NCBI GenBank assembly: GCA_007922305.1
Contig: ML677335.1
Coordinates: 34,758,945 to 34,822,944 of the forward strand
Length of the DNA stretch: 64,000 nucleotides
From: Dermatemys mawii
Taxonomy: Eukaryota > Chordata > Testudines > Dermatemydidae
Direction of reading: 5' to 3'
The number at the start of each line of letters is the position of its first letter. The first letter of the stretch is position 1. A program made the position numbers and the translations under genes. This document shows positions 54,131 through 64,000 of this stretch, piece after piece. Under the pieces are notes generated by a model. The model saw only the letters and a program-made list of their open reading frames with translations, had not been told where the DNA came from and did not search any database.

Positions 54131-56033
54131 AGGAAATGGTGCCAGTGGAGCTATTGCTGTTAAAAAGCAGGAACCAGTGTGGGGATAAAGGATCTCTCTG
54201 TATACATAGTCTTGGTTTCTGGCAAATTCTGGAAGATCTGCTAGCACTGAGAGTCCAAATGTTTGTTCATTATGTATAAACAATCCCTCCCACTTCCAGA
54301 AGAATAATCTATGGAAATTCTGGAGTTCTGAATAGCATACACAAGGCTCAGTTTGGTTCTTGATGCTTTTTTCCTAAGAAAGAGTAGTTCCTCTCCCAAA
54401 TTACTAACAGAGAGATGGTCAAGTAGCAAAATTTAGATTATTCATATCCTAAAATTTAGAGCTGGAATTAAGATTCCACTCTTAAAGAAAATTCAGATCC
54501 AGATTTCAAAGAACCAAGATCCAGCTTATCCAGATCCAGGGTTAGAGACTAGGCTCATCTCTAGCAAATAGTAAGCAAGCACCCTATAGGAAAATTTGTA
54601 CCTCCCTTAGGAACAGAAATATTTCATTTCTGGAATTTTCCACACACTTAGAATTCTTCCTCAGTTTAAGCCAATTAAACTGCTAGGAGTTACAAATGCT
54701 GGAGAAGTGACAACATATTCACTAAAAGGAAGAAAAAAATGTTTAAAGGTCAGCTGAATATAATAGAAAACTTCAAGGAATGAAAACATTGCACTTAACA
54801 AGCCAATAACTAGCCTGACTTTAAAAGAAAGTTTTCTAATTGTGTGATAGGTACATTTTGAAGATTCCAGAAAGTGACTCTTCTTAGTAATTGGAAGATG
54901 GATATCACTACTATTTATTATTACATAAAGGACCTTCTGAGCTTTGAGGTGCACCAGATGGCCCTTCAAAAATAAAACATCAAAAGGTGAGAACATCACC
55001 CTTGCTTGGCTCCTGTATGGCAGGTTAAAGCAGCCAGGTGACGATTCTGACAGGAAGTTAGCCGTGCCCCTTTCAAGCCCTGTTGTAGGTGGCACCCCAA
55101 GGATGGGGAAATGGGATCACCTCTGAAGGTGGTGCTATGAAGGACCCAGGCAGTACTGCAGCCCCTAAGTAGTGTGTTCCATGGCTATTATAATCTGGAG
55201 TAATTCAAAAAGCAACCAAAAAAAGGCAAAGGCACTGCTAAAAAAAACCAAACACATTATTCCAATGTTAACCTTTCACATAGGAATTTAATAAAGTAAG
55301 GAAATGAAAGAAAAGCTTTTACAAAATTTTAACTTGGTGACATTCTATTTATCTTGTTCACATCTAATTTACTATATTTCTGTTTATATTTCAAATGCAT
55401 GCCATAAAATCTATAGGAATAGGGCTGTGTTGAGTTTGATGAAGGAACCTTAAGTTAATGTAACATTAAGGTGCCATAATTTAAAATAATTATGCTTTGG
55501 ACATTTTTTTGTGTTTTTTTTTTTTAAAGGATGAGAGGAAAAACAATAGCTCTGCTTAATTAAGTTTTGTACTTAAATAAATATGGTTCATGGGGAGAGA
55601 GTAAGTTCACATCTTCTCTTCTGCTTTTGTTTGTCTGGCGACAAATAATGAGGAGAAAAGTTATTTGATGAAGACTCAGACATCTCTGCTCTTTCACAAA
55701 AGGGCAAAAGAAGCTTCTACTCCAATTTTCTGTCATCCCGAAAAGAACATAAGATGTAATAATAATCAACCAAAAAAACCCACAACAACAATGCATAAGT
55801 TCATACAAAACAAAGGAAAGTTCAGATTGTGTGGAATACTGCTACAATAACAGCAGAATAATGTGCTTGAACACTAAAACTGTGTCACTTGCAGTTTTTC
55901 AGATGCAAAGTTTTCTTCTTTTGCTGATGTTAGGACAGCCATTTCTGGAAGAATGTACCATGTGTGGTTTAATTCACCATTTACAATCATTTCATGCAAT
56001 TTATCCTATTACCCACTGCAAAGCAGTAGACTT
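54131..56033. other. Unassigned non-coding DNA
   Basis: A 144-codon minus-strand frame at 55095-54661 is among the longest host-side frames, but it has no domain or codon pattern that argues for a gene. Otherwise AT-rich DNA without recognised repeats. Confidence 0.4.
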
Positions 56034-56035
56034 TT

Positions 56036-56343
56036 AGGGAACGTTTATGCATAAAAAGCAGCACAACCCTGTGGGAATAAGCCTCAGATCCTAGGTCAAC
56101 TGAGTCTGGCTGGGAGGGGCTCACACTACAGAGCTAAAAAGAGTAGATATTCCCACTTCTGTTAGAACCCAGGCTCTGAGACTCTCCCTGCTCACTAGGT
56201 CTCAGATTCCAGGCGAAAGCCTGAGTGGGAACATCTATCCTGCTATAATTAGCCCTGTTGCACGAGCTTCACAAGCATGAATCAGTTGCCTTGGGTTCTG
56301 AGATCTGCTTCTGCGTAGTTTTCTTTGCAGTGAAGACATACTC
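56036..56343. mobile_element. MITE with GGGTATGTCTACACTGC-type ends, 308 bp
   Basis: The left end agggaacgtttatgcataaa and right end gcagtgaagacatactct are worn inverted partners. The interior is a nested palindrome: gcctcagatcctaggtcaac and cagttgccttgggttctgag mirror each other, as do agagctaaaaagagtagata and tctatcctgctataattagc. It is a non-autonomous element with no frame. Confidence 0.65.
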
Positions 56344-56344
56344 T

Positions 56345-58250
56345 CAGCCTGTCAGACTGGGCAAGGAGTCATGTCATGGTAGAGTAGCATGGTGATATCA
56401 AAACAAGGATGAGACTTCATTAAGCACTAAATGCTTTGCTGAGCAAAATGGGATTGCTCACATGCTTCAGGTTACACTTAGGCTTCAATGCTTTGTTGAA
56501 TGGGCACCTCAATGCAGGCTAGATCACTCATGGTGACCACTCAGGAACAGCCCAAAAAGAAGACTGATCATTGGAGAGTTGCAATCTGCATTCTAGTCTC
56601 CTGCCTGGTCTGAGAACAAAGCAATTTGTACCCAGTTTATACCAAATGAAGCACAGGATTGCCAGCACACTAAAGTAGGTGGTGCCAAGGCTCTGCTCAG
56701 CCTGCAGGAGGGCAGGGGAGGCAATTCTGTCTTCCATCACCTCTGTAACTCACGGTATAGGTTACCTGCACAAAAGTGTCAATGGTTGCCTTACACTCCC
56801 TTACTCTCTTACGTGGCCATGTAGCCTTGTGATGATCTAGCCCTGTTGAAGAACAGCGAGTACGTAACTGGGGCCCCAATTTACAGCCATTGCCAATGAG
56901 GAGCAGCATCCTGGCATAAGTAGCCCTGAGCACAGTTCATGGGAATGCTCACTTTAGTAAGGTACTGTGCTAAGTGGCAGAATCAGACCCTGTTAAACAT
57001 CAAGCACATTTTTCATAGAGTCCAAACTACTGCTACAGAAGGACACAAAAATATTAATGGAAATCCAGCCTTTCCATTAATTCTACTCTATCTAACTAGC
57101 TAATTACATGACAACCCCCTCTTCTCACTCCACACCCAATCATTGTAGCATCTAATTTCCTTCCAAGAGTTTTTGTTTTTTTAAAAAGCAAGAATACACA
57201 GGGCTCATCATTGCATGACAAAAGCCAGCCCCAGGGAACAATAAATAACAAGTATAAATAAGTCATATTTCTCGGGAGAAAAATGACAATACAAAGGACA
57301 AAGCACTTCTTTTAAGCCCCCAGTATTTTTATATTCAGTCATGTCAAATTGTTTAATAAATAAAAAGACTCTGCAGCTGCAGAGCTCTGAACTAACAGGA
57401 GCATAATGTGAATATTCAGAGTAAAATGATGCCTGTAAAACCAACTGGGTTCAAAGTAACAATGCAGATGTTTTGGTTTTTAGCCACTTACAGTACATTC
57501 TGCTTAAGTGTATAACCCACTTGTCGTAGCTGTTCATACACTTACTGAAGTACACATTTAAATTGGATCATTGATTCGCCTATTGAACCCTGTAATTTAA
57601 TCCTTTGTTGACTGTTATGATTTTTTGGCGGTTGGACAAGTACACCACCAGGTATGAAAGGAAACGATATCACTTGTCTTGAAAACAATAACTGTGTACT
57701 AAGCCTATCACCCAACAGAGACTGATTTAGTATTTACTGCCTCTGACACTTACATCATTATTATTTACTGGAGAACACTAACTACTTCATAATATTTCTC
57801 TTTTCATCTGATGATCTCAAAGCATGCTTGTCCATCAAGCAATAGAGCCACAACAAATTTGTCTCAACTGTCATAAAGCAAGGCACATGCTGAATATTTA
57901 TCTTTAAAAGCTGAACAAATGCCTCAAACAGTAATTGTTATTAAATTGCAAGTGTTTCTGTTTTCTACACAAAACAACAGCTTGAAAAACCTTTGTTTTT
58001 GTGCTCTGTCCATGACACTTTGCTCATGTGCAGTACCTATTAATTACTGTACTACTTCAAGAGCTGGGCTGACATCAGTTGTGATGCTAAGCCTCAAAAC
58101 AAGGATGTAATCCAAAATGTCATGTTATTTTCAGAATTGTTTGTTGAACAGAAAATAAGCAAAATATACACAATCTCATTCTAAACAAGCAAGGACCAAC
58201 TCCTTAACTGTGCCCTCTATCATTTTGCATTCTAGCAACAGTAACAGTTA
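56345..58250. other. Unassigned non-coding DNA
   Basis: No gene or repeat supported. Confidence 0.4.
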
Positions 58251-59800
58251 AAGAAGAAAATAATTATCAGTTTTTCAAGCATTTATTGGCTTCAGAACTA
58301 ACCCCCCATGTAATCCCAAGAGAAGAAATTTAAGAGAATTAAATGGCTTGGAGGAGGAAGGAAAATGTATTTTTCCATTTTGAGCAAGTAAACCAAGCTA
58401 ATTCATGAGGGAGAAAAAAACTGTAGTATGAAGGTGGTGACAAAAATCAATAAAAAGGCCACATATTTGAAGTTGAGGCTGACACTTCATCCCTAAATTG
58501 TGTTGTATGGAAACAACAATCTGTCAGGCTTATTTTTAAAAGAGCTGGCCACTTTCACTTTGGGTCACAACATTACCATTTTGTTTATTTTAAGCTAACA
58601 CAATTGTGTGCGGAATCCTTGGCAATCTCAGCAGAGAGATCAAGCAGTGAATAAACATGGAAACTGAATTATCTTTTCAGAGCTAGCATTCATCTGTCCA
58701 AAACCAGGCTGTCAACACAGTCCGGTAAAGCCTAAGTTGTCTTTACCTTCATAGCAGGTTGGAATTCTGTGAATAAAGATAGGACCTCAGGGGCAGATTA
58801 TTTGGGTTAGATGCTAAATATAAAGGAAGAATTGACATTCACTAAGGAAAGGGAGATCACACACTACCAGTGCACCTTTAAAAGATGGTTGGTAGGGGGG
58901 TAAAATGGATGCAATACAATAAAATGCCATGGTAAAACCCTGCTAGAAGGTGCTAAACCACTAAGAAAGGAATTTAATTGTCCGAGAGGAACACTGAACA
59001 CAATTAGGGGTTCTCTGAGTGTGCTGAAATGAGAATAGAATACAACACAGCATACATCAGCATGTGCTGCAAAGCAGATTGGAATCATGACACAGTATGT
59101 TCCCACACTGTGGAGCTTGTGAATGCTGTCGGCAACCACCTGGAGACAGACTAAAGAAAGGGATTGGGTTTGGGAGACCAAGGAGATCGAATGGGTAGTT
59201 TAACTTGTGCACCTAATGCAAAAATCTCAAGAGTATGTGCCATTTTAGTCATAATTGCCAAGTGAACTCAAAGCACTTTGTAAAAATGACAAGAGACTTG
59301 TAAATGAACACGCCTTTGTAACAGATTGCAGCAAAGGTAAATAAAGAAGTAACATTCCTTATGGTTATTCTTTTTGGGAAAAAAAAAGTCCTGCCTCATA
59401 TCAAATTTTCCAAACTCTCAGAAGTCAGGTTTAAAGTCAGTGCATATTATTTTTGAACAACACTGAGTAATTAATTGGGAATAAAAAGGGAGTAATGATC
59501 TGCAATTACCTTTTCTGAAATAATCAGACTAGGGTAAAATCTAGTGACAGAGACAATGTGTTAATTGTAAACGTTGAAAGTCTTGGGATTATTTCAAAAT
59601 AATTCTTGTGTACTAAATGTATCAATCCTATGAAAAACAAAAAGGGTTAAACACTTTTTAATCTAGTTAATGGAATACAGATATTTGTAAATAGCTGTTT
59701 TGTTGTGTAATAATTGCTTGCTTATTTGAAGAAATGAATACTCAGATGCTTGTAAAAAAATAAGCACTAGTCGTGCTAACAGATATGGTTAACTGTCACA
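58251..59800. other. Unassigned, unusually repeat-free AT-rich DNA
   Basis: This stretch has no sign of the repeat families that fill the rest of the window, including its short palindromes. It holds AT-rich motifs such as ttgtttattttaagctaaca and tgatctgcaattaccttttc. No coding frame is convincing (longest 105 codons, minus strand 58864-59181). Such stretches can be conserved non-coding DNA, but one sequence alone cannot show that. Confidence 0.3.
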
Positions 59801-61495
59801 CTTTTTAAAGCAAAAAATATGTTTTCCTAAACAAGAGAGAGAGGCTCCTTAGGCTCTCCCCTTACCTCCCCCAAGAAAATCCCATTGCGCATCATTTTAG
59901 TCTCTGGTTTCCTGTGAAGCCAGGGACTGTCCTGTCCCTCTTCCCTTAGGAATCATAGTGTGTTAAGGGGCAAAAGGGGTGGAACCATAACTCCCATCCC
60001 TGTATGCTGGCCAGAGAAAGCAGCCAGCTATGAGAGCAGGAGATACCTGCATGGCAGAGCTTGGCACCTAGAAGCTCCAAGAGCTTTTCTACCTGCCCCA
60101 TGGAGAATTCCTCACAATATTGCTGCTGGGGCACTACTCCCTTTTATAAGTGTTGGGTTGCTTTGAAAACAGCAAGTAACTGTTTTGAAAAGCAGGCCCC
60201 AAATATAACCATTAACATATTCCTCTGCAAAGAAAAAAATATATATCATGAGCTATGTTTTTCCCTAACATTAAGCACAGACAATTCTACGCACAATTTA
60301 TGCATTCAGTCACCCATAGTCATGCACAAATATACACCAGTGCCTAATTTTGCTTTCATGCATCCAGGACTTGCGCACATAAATTTTATGTGGATAACTG
60401 TACATGCTTCACTTTCTAAACCTGACCCTGAATTTCTTGTTTTTAATGCAAAACAGATTAATGCATCCGTCTTTTAGGTTACTTACATATTTTTTTCTTT
60501 CCCTCTCTCCAATACACACTCCTTACATTATTTTGCCAGATGTGTGGTTAAATATTTTTAAATTAAATATCACCTACTGACCTATCAAGTACTTGCTCCA
60601 GTTCTTGCCTACACCTAATGAGATACCTTGTTCCACAGCGCATAAATAGACCTTACAAGATGAGGCTCCTTTTACATGCTATGAATAAAAAAAGAGAGAT
60701 TCTGACCTCCGAGCTTACAGTTAGAATCACCTAACCAAGTCTGCATAGGTAGCAATTACTCAGAAGCAGGTGGCTGCAAGTTCTGTTACTTTTCTAAATT
60801 AAGAGGAGCTTCCAGAAATGGCATCATCAGTTTATCAACTGGTAAAACACTGCGAATAATTGCTAACCATTTTCACTAATTTACTTTAAATTTACTTTAA
60901 ATGTGCAGTTTTAAACATGCTTCTGTGGAATTTAACTAAATTATCGACTAAATTATCGACTACGGATGAAGTCTATAAAATTTAGAAGCCCAAATATTGA
61001 CATTTGCATTATAGGTTCTTTTGGAGTGCCTGATTTTTCAGAGAGAGAGGAGAGATTAAGTTGAAATGATGCAATTTCTCCTGGTTTCAATGCAAATCCA
61101 TAATACAGCCCTGGTTCGCTCAACGTAGGGTCTTGGTCTGCTGTGAGGCTCTACACGTGTAAGATTAGTCCTCTTTGAATTTGTCTTTTGTAACAAAACA
61201 TGAAATCTGGTAAGTCGAATTTTCTTTCCAACAGGTTAGTCTCACCACCAGATAGCAAGGAAGTTACAATTGAATACAGAGTAGGTGTGACATTCCAGTA
61301 ATGGGCCATGGTGTATCAGGTTGGAATAAGTCCCTGAGGCACATAGCTCCATATCAGCGGCTATCAAAACACAAAGTGTTTTGTATAAGATATAAAATCT
61401 CACACATCAGTCCTTAAGCCAATCTCTATTATGCATTAGGTTAAGACTATAAGGGGTGGGGAGAAGACTGTGGCATTTATTTCACGTTGCTCTGA
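59801..61495. other. Unassigned non-coding DNA
   Basis: A 138-codon frame at 60061-60477 has no recognisable domain and ends in AT-rich DNA. A direct repeat (taaattatcgac twice) occurs near 60940-60960. Nothing else supported. Confidence 0.4.
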
Positions 61496-61497
61496 AG

Positions 61498-61585
61498 CAT
61501 CTGTTGTCACCCACTGTTGGAGATAAGATACTGGACTAGGCAGACCTCTGGTCCAATTCAGAATGGCATTTCCTATTTTCCTATG
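61498..61585 (+). mobile_element. CR1 3'-end scrap, plus strand
   Basis: It reads cactgttggagataagatac, tggactaggcagacctctgg, tccaattcagaatggcattt and ends cctatg, the 3' end of CR1 with several changes. Confidence 0.65.
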
Positions 61586-61589
61586 CTCC

Positions 61590-62112
61590 CCAGTATACTT
61601 GAGCATGGACTCTGTAAGCAGGAATCCAACATCCTGTATCTGCCTATCATAGCAGAACCACAGCCACAGACACCCGGAGGCTGGATTTAACAGTGCATGC
61701 TTTTCATTACATTTTTAAAGGTATGAATGAACAAATCAAGAGCAAATCTTTCAACTGAGATGTAGATAAAATAATTGTATCCTCTGATTTCATACATATA
61801 GCTATGGCAGCTTTTGTGGGTAAAAATTATGAACATCCCTTACACACTTGGCTCTCAGGTGGACAAAGAAGGCACATAATTAAATATGACAGAAACGTCA
61901 CAAATCCCATAAAAAGCTTATCACCTTTACTAATCTCAGGATTCCAATTTGTAGATCTTTTAAATACAGACAGATTTTTCAATGGGTTTGCAAAGTTCTG
62001 ACAAGTTGCTGAACTATAGGAAGAAAATGCTATATAAAATTATCATGTCAACTACATTTTAGGAATACTTTGTCCCTTAGTATTCCATTCAGTAGACTGT
62101 TATTAGTATTAA
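61590..62112. other. Unassigned non-coding DNA
   Basis: Nothing supported. Confidence 0.4.
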
Positions 62113-62469
62113 GCAGCGCTGTCAAGAGATTAAAAAAATTAATCACGATTAATCATGCAGTTAAACAATAATAAAATACCATTTATTAAAATATTTTTGG
62201 ATGTTTTCTACATTTTCAAATATATTGATTGCAATTACAACACAGAATACAAAGTGTACAGTGCTCGCTTTATATTTATTTTTGATTACAAAAAACAAAG
62301 TTTTTCAATTCCTCTAATACAAGTACTGTCATGCAAGCTCTTTATCATGAAAGTTAAACCTACTAATGTAGAATTATGTACAAAAAAACTGCCTTCAAAA
62401 ATAAAACAATGTAAAGTTTTAGAACCTGTGAGTTCACTCAGTCCTACTTCTTGTTCAGTCAATTGCTCA

Positions 62470-63089
62470 CACAAACAAGTTTATTTACATTTGCAGGAGA
62501 TAATGCTGTCTGCTTCTTGTTTACTATGTCACCTGTTAGTGAGAACAGGTGTTCGCATGGCAGTGTTCTAGCCGGCATTGCAAGCTATTTACATGCCAGA
62601 TGCACTAAATATTCATATGTCCCTTCATGCTTCAACAACCATTCCGGCGACTTGCATCCATGCTGATGACAGGTTCTGCTAGCTAACAATGCAAAGCAGT
62701 GCAAACTGATGCATGTTCATTTTCATTGTCTAGTCAGATGCCACCAGCAGAAGGCTGACTTTCTTTTTTGGTGGTTTGGGTTCTGTAGCTTCTGCATCGG
62801 AGTGTTACTCTTTTAAGACTTCTGAAAGCATGCTCCTCCCCACCTCATCCCTCTCAGATTTTGGAAGGCACTTCAGATTCTTAAACCTTGGGTCGAGTGC
62901 TGTAGCTACCGTTAGAAATCTCACATTGGTATCTTCTTTGTTTTTTGTCAAATCTGCAGTGAAATTGTTCTTAAAATGAACAACATGTGCTGGGTTAACA
63001 TCTGACACTGCTATAACATGAAATAAATGGCAGAATGCAGGTAAAAGAGTGCAGGGAGCATACAATTCTCCCCCAAGGAGTACAGTCAC
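62470..63089 (-). pseudogene. hAT transposase C-terminal remnant (copy 2)
   Basis: On the minus strand, 63089-62805 reads through FLTVATALDPRFKNLKCLPK, then SERDEVGRSMLSEVLKE. This is the hAT transposase segment before the dimerisation domain, better preserved than in copy 1. The rest lies in other frames down to about 62470. The N-terminal part is absent. Confidence 0.75.
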
Positions 63090-63249
63090 AAATTTAATTA
63101 ATGCTTTTTTTATAAAAAAAAAATGAGCATGGAATTATGTCCTCTGGAATGGTGGCTGAAGCATGAAGGGGCATACAAATTTTAACGTATGGCATGTAAA
63201 TACCTTGCAAACCTGGCTTCAAAAATGCCATGTAAATACCTGTTCTCAT

Positions 63250-63257
63250 CTTCTGGT
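63250..63257. repeat. 8-bp target-site duplication (left) of nested MITE
   Basis: cttctggt, repeated exactly at 63377-63384. Confidence 0.8.
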
Positions 63258-63376
63258 CGGGTGACCAGACAGCAAGTGTGAAAAATCTTTACGGGGGTAG
63301 TAATAGAAGCCTATATAAAAAAAAGAACTAAAAATCAGGAACGTTCCTTTGAAATTGAGGCATCTAGTCACCCTAC
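63258..63376. mobile_element. 119-bp MITE nested in the hAT element
   Basis: The left end cgggtgaccagacagcaagt and right end catctagtcaccctac are inverted partners (GGGTGACYAGA). The exact 8-bp duplication points to a hAT-type mobiliser. The interior is AT-rich with caagtgtgaaaaatc and tatataaaaaaaagaac. It lies within the dimerisation-domain segment, which is continuous on either side once it is left out. Confidence 0.85.
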
Positions 63377-63384
63377 CTTCTGGT
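63377..63384. repeat. 8-bp target-site duplication (right) of nested MITE
   Basis: cttctggt, partner of 63250-63257. Confidence 0.8.
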
Positions 63385-64000
63385 GACATTGTAAATAAGA
63401 AGAGGGCAGCATTGTAAGACGCGGGCCTGTAAATGTAAACAAACTTGTTTATTTTAGCAATCAGCTGAACAAGAAGTAGGACTGAGTGGACTTGTACACT
63501 CTAAGTTCTTTTAGTTTTGAAGGCAGTTTTTTGGTACATAATTTTGCATTTGTAAGTTCAACTTTCATGATAAAGAGACTGCACGACAATACTTGTATTA
63601 AGTGAATTGAAATACTATTTCTTTTGTTTATCATTGTTACAGGATAAATATTTTTAATAAAAAATAAACACTTTGATTTCAATTACAACACAGAATACAA
63701 TATATATGAAGATGTTAAAAAAACATCCAAAATATTTAATAAATTTCAATTGATATTTTATTTAGCAGTGTGATTAAAACTGCGATTAATCATGGATAAT
63801 TTTTAAAATTGTGATTAATGTTTTTAGTTAATTGCATGAGTTAACTGTGATGAATTGACAGCCCTAGTTAACATCTTAAGTAATTAGCTTTAATAAATAC
63901 AAATCTATTTGTATGTGGGTGCTATGATAGTCTTTGGGGAGATCAATGTATCAGTGTTGTCATGACAGTATTTAAAAGAGAAATTAAAACAATACATATT

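Larger units (their letters stand above)
63138..63480 (+). pseudogene. hAT dimerisation domain on the opposite arm, split by a MITE (copy 2)
   Basis: The + strand has gaatggtggctgaagcatga, taccttgcaa and tacctgttctcatcttctgg, then, after the MITE, gacattgtaaataagaagag and gtaaacaaacttgtttattt. It corresponds to the + strand domain at 11183-11387 but is frameshifted and interrupted. Confidence 0.65.
62114..63866 (-). mobile_element. Fold-back hAT DNA transposon, copy 2
   Basis: The left end cagcgctgtcaagagatt and right end gaattgacagcccta are inverted partners of the same type as the element at 10151-11752, followed by the same ttaatcacgattaatc-like subterminal blocks. The long inverted arms and central single-copy transposase piece have the same order as copy 1. 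A MITE at 63258-63376 enlarges the right arm. I cannot see a convincing 8-bp duplication for this copy. Confidence 0.8.

Noticed and set aside
54661..55095. 144-codon minus frame
   Set aside because: No domain or splice evidence; kept as unassigned.
60061..60477. 138-codon + frame
   Set aside because: No recognisable domain or repetitive structure. Length is compatible with chance over 64 kb in six frames.
62155..62571. 138-codon + frame
   Set aside because: It lies in the left arm of the hAT element, antisense to the transposase remnant.
1..64000. CRISPR array, bacterial operons, riboswitches, tRNA or rRNA genes
   Set aside because: Composition, LINE/SINE/hAT content and lack of dense frames show a vertebrate nuclear genome; no spaced direct-repeat array or cloverleaf seen.

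Overview
The window is non-coding nuclear DNA from a sauropsid vertebrate. A turtle is my best guess and a crocodilian is possible. The guess rests on repeats recognised by sequence pattern: CR1 LINEs whose 3' end reads TTCTTATG, a Penelope-like element (PLE), hAT elements with TTAATCGCGATTAA-type ends, MIR-type SINEs and TGTGAC-starting LTRs. Base composition is AT-rich throughout. I found no host exon, tRNA, rRNA, CRISPR array or operon. Almost all open frames are chance frames or pieces of transposons, so this is most simply a gene desert or a very large intron. Positions are hand-counted and may be off by a few bases.

Layout. 1-8.8 kb: mostly unassigned DNA with a LINE ORF2 remnant (2.5-3.2 kb), a tRNA-like SINE remnant and a MITE end. 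8.8-10.1 kb: a decayed Gypsy-type LTR element with a SCAN-like gag. 10.15-11.75 kb: a fold-back hAT element. 13.5-14.4 kb: an unrecognised repetitive segment. 18-25.6 kb: MIR-type SINEs and two antisense CR1 copies. 26.3-27.0 kb: a short PLE remnant with target-site duplication (TSD), then a pogo/Tigger-type element split by a CR1 3' end. 29.4-36.9 kb: two LTR-like elements, several MITEs and SINEs. 37-43.3 kb: largely unassigned.

44.0-48.7 kb is the most informative region. An LTR remnant is followed by a sense-strand CR1 3' end. At the exact end of that CR1 lies a 3.8-kb PLE with reverse transcriptase and GIY-YIG domains. The PLE carries its terminal repeat (PLTR), an attached inverted copy of its own 3' end, a 14-bp TSD and hammerhead-ribozyme-like motifs. 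48.7-62.1 kb: mostly unassigned, with a LINE RT fragment, a 660-bp LTR-like repeat, two MITEs and a CR1 scrap. 62.1-63.87 kb: a second fold-back hAT element, itself invaded by a 119-bp MITE with a clean 8-bp TSD.

The nesting gives relative ages. Short palindromic repeats with a GAAGTCAATGG core, MIR, the older CR1s and hAT form the background. MITEs and CR1 tails lie inside them, and the PLE at 44.9-48.7 kb looks youngest. No genes act together here; the interest is in how the mobile elements are built and stacked.
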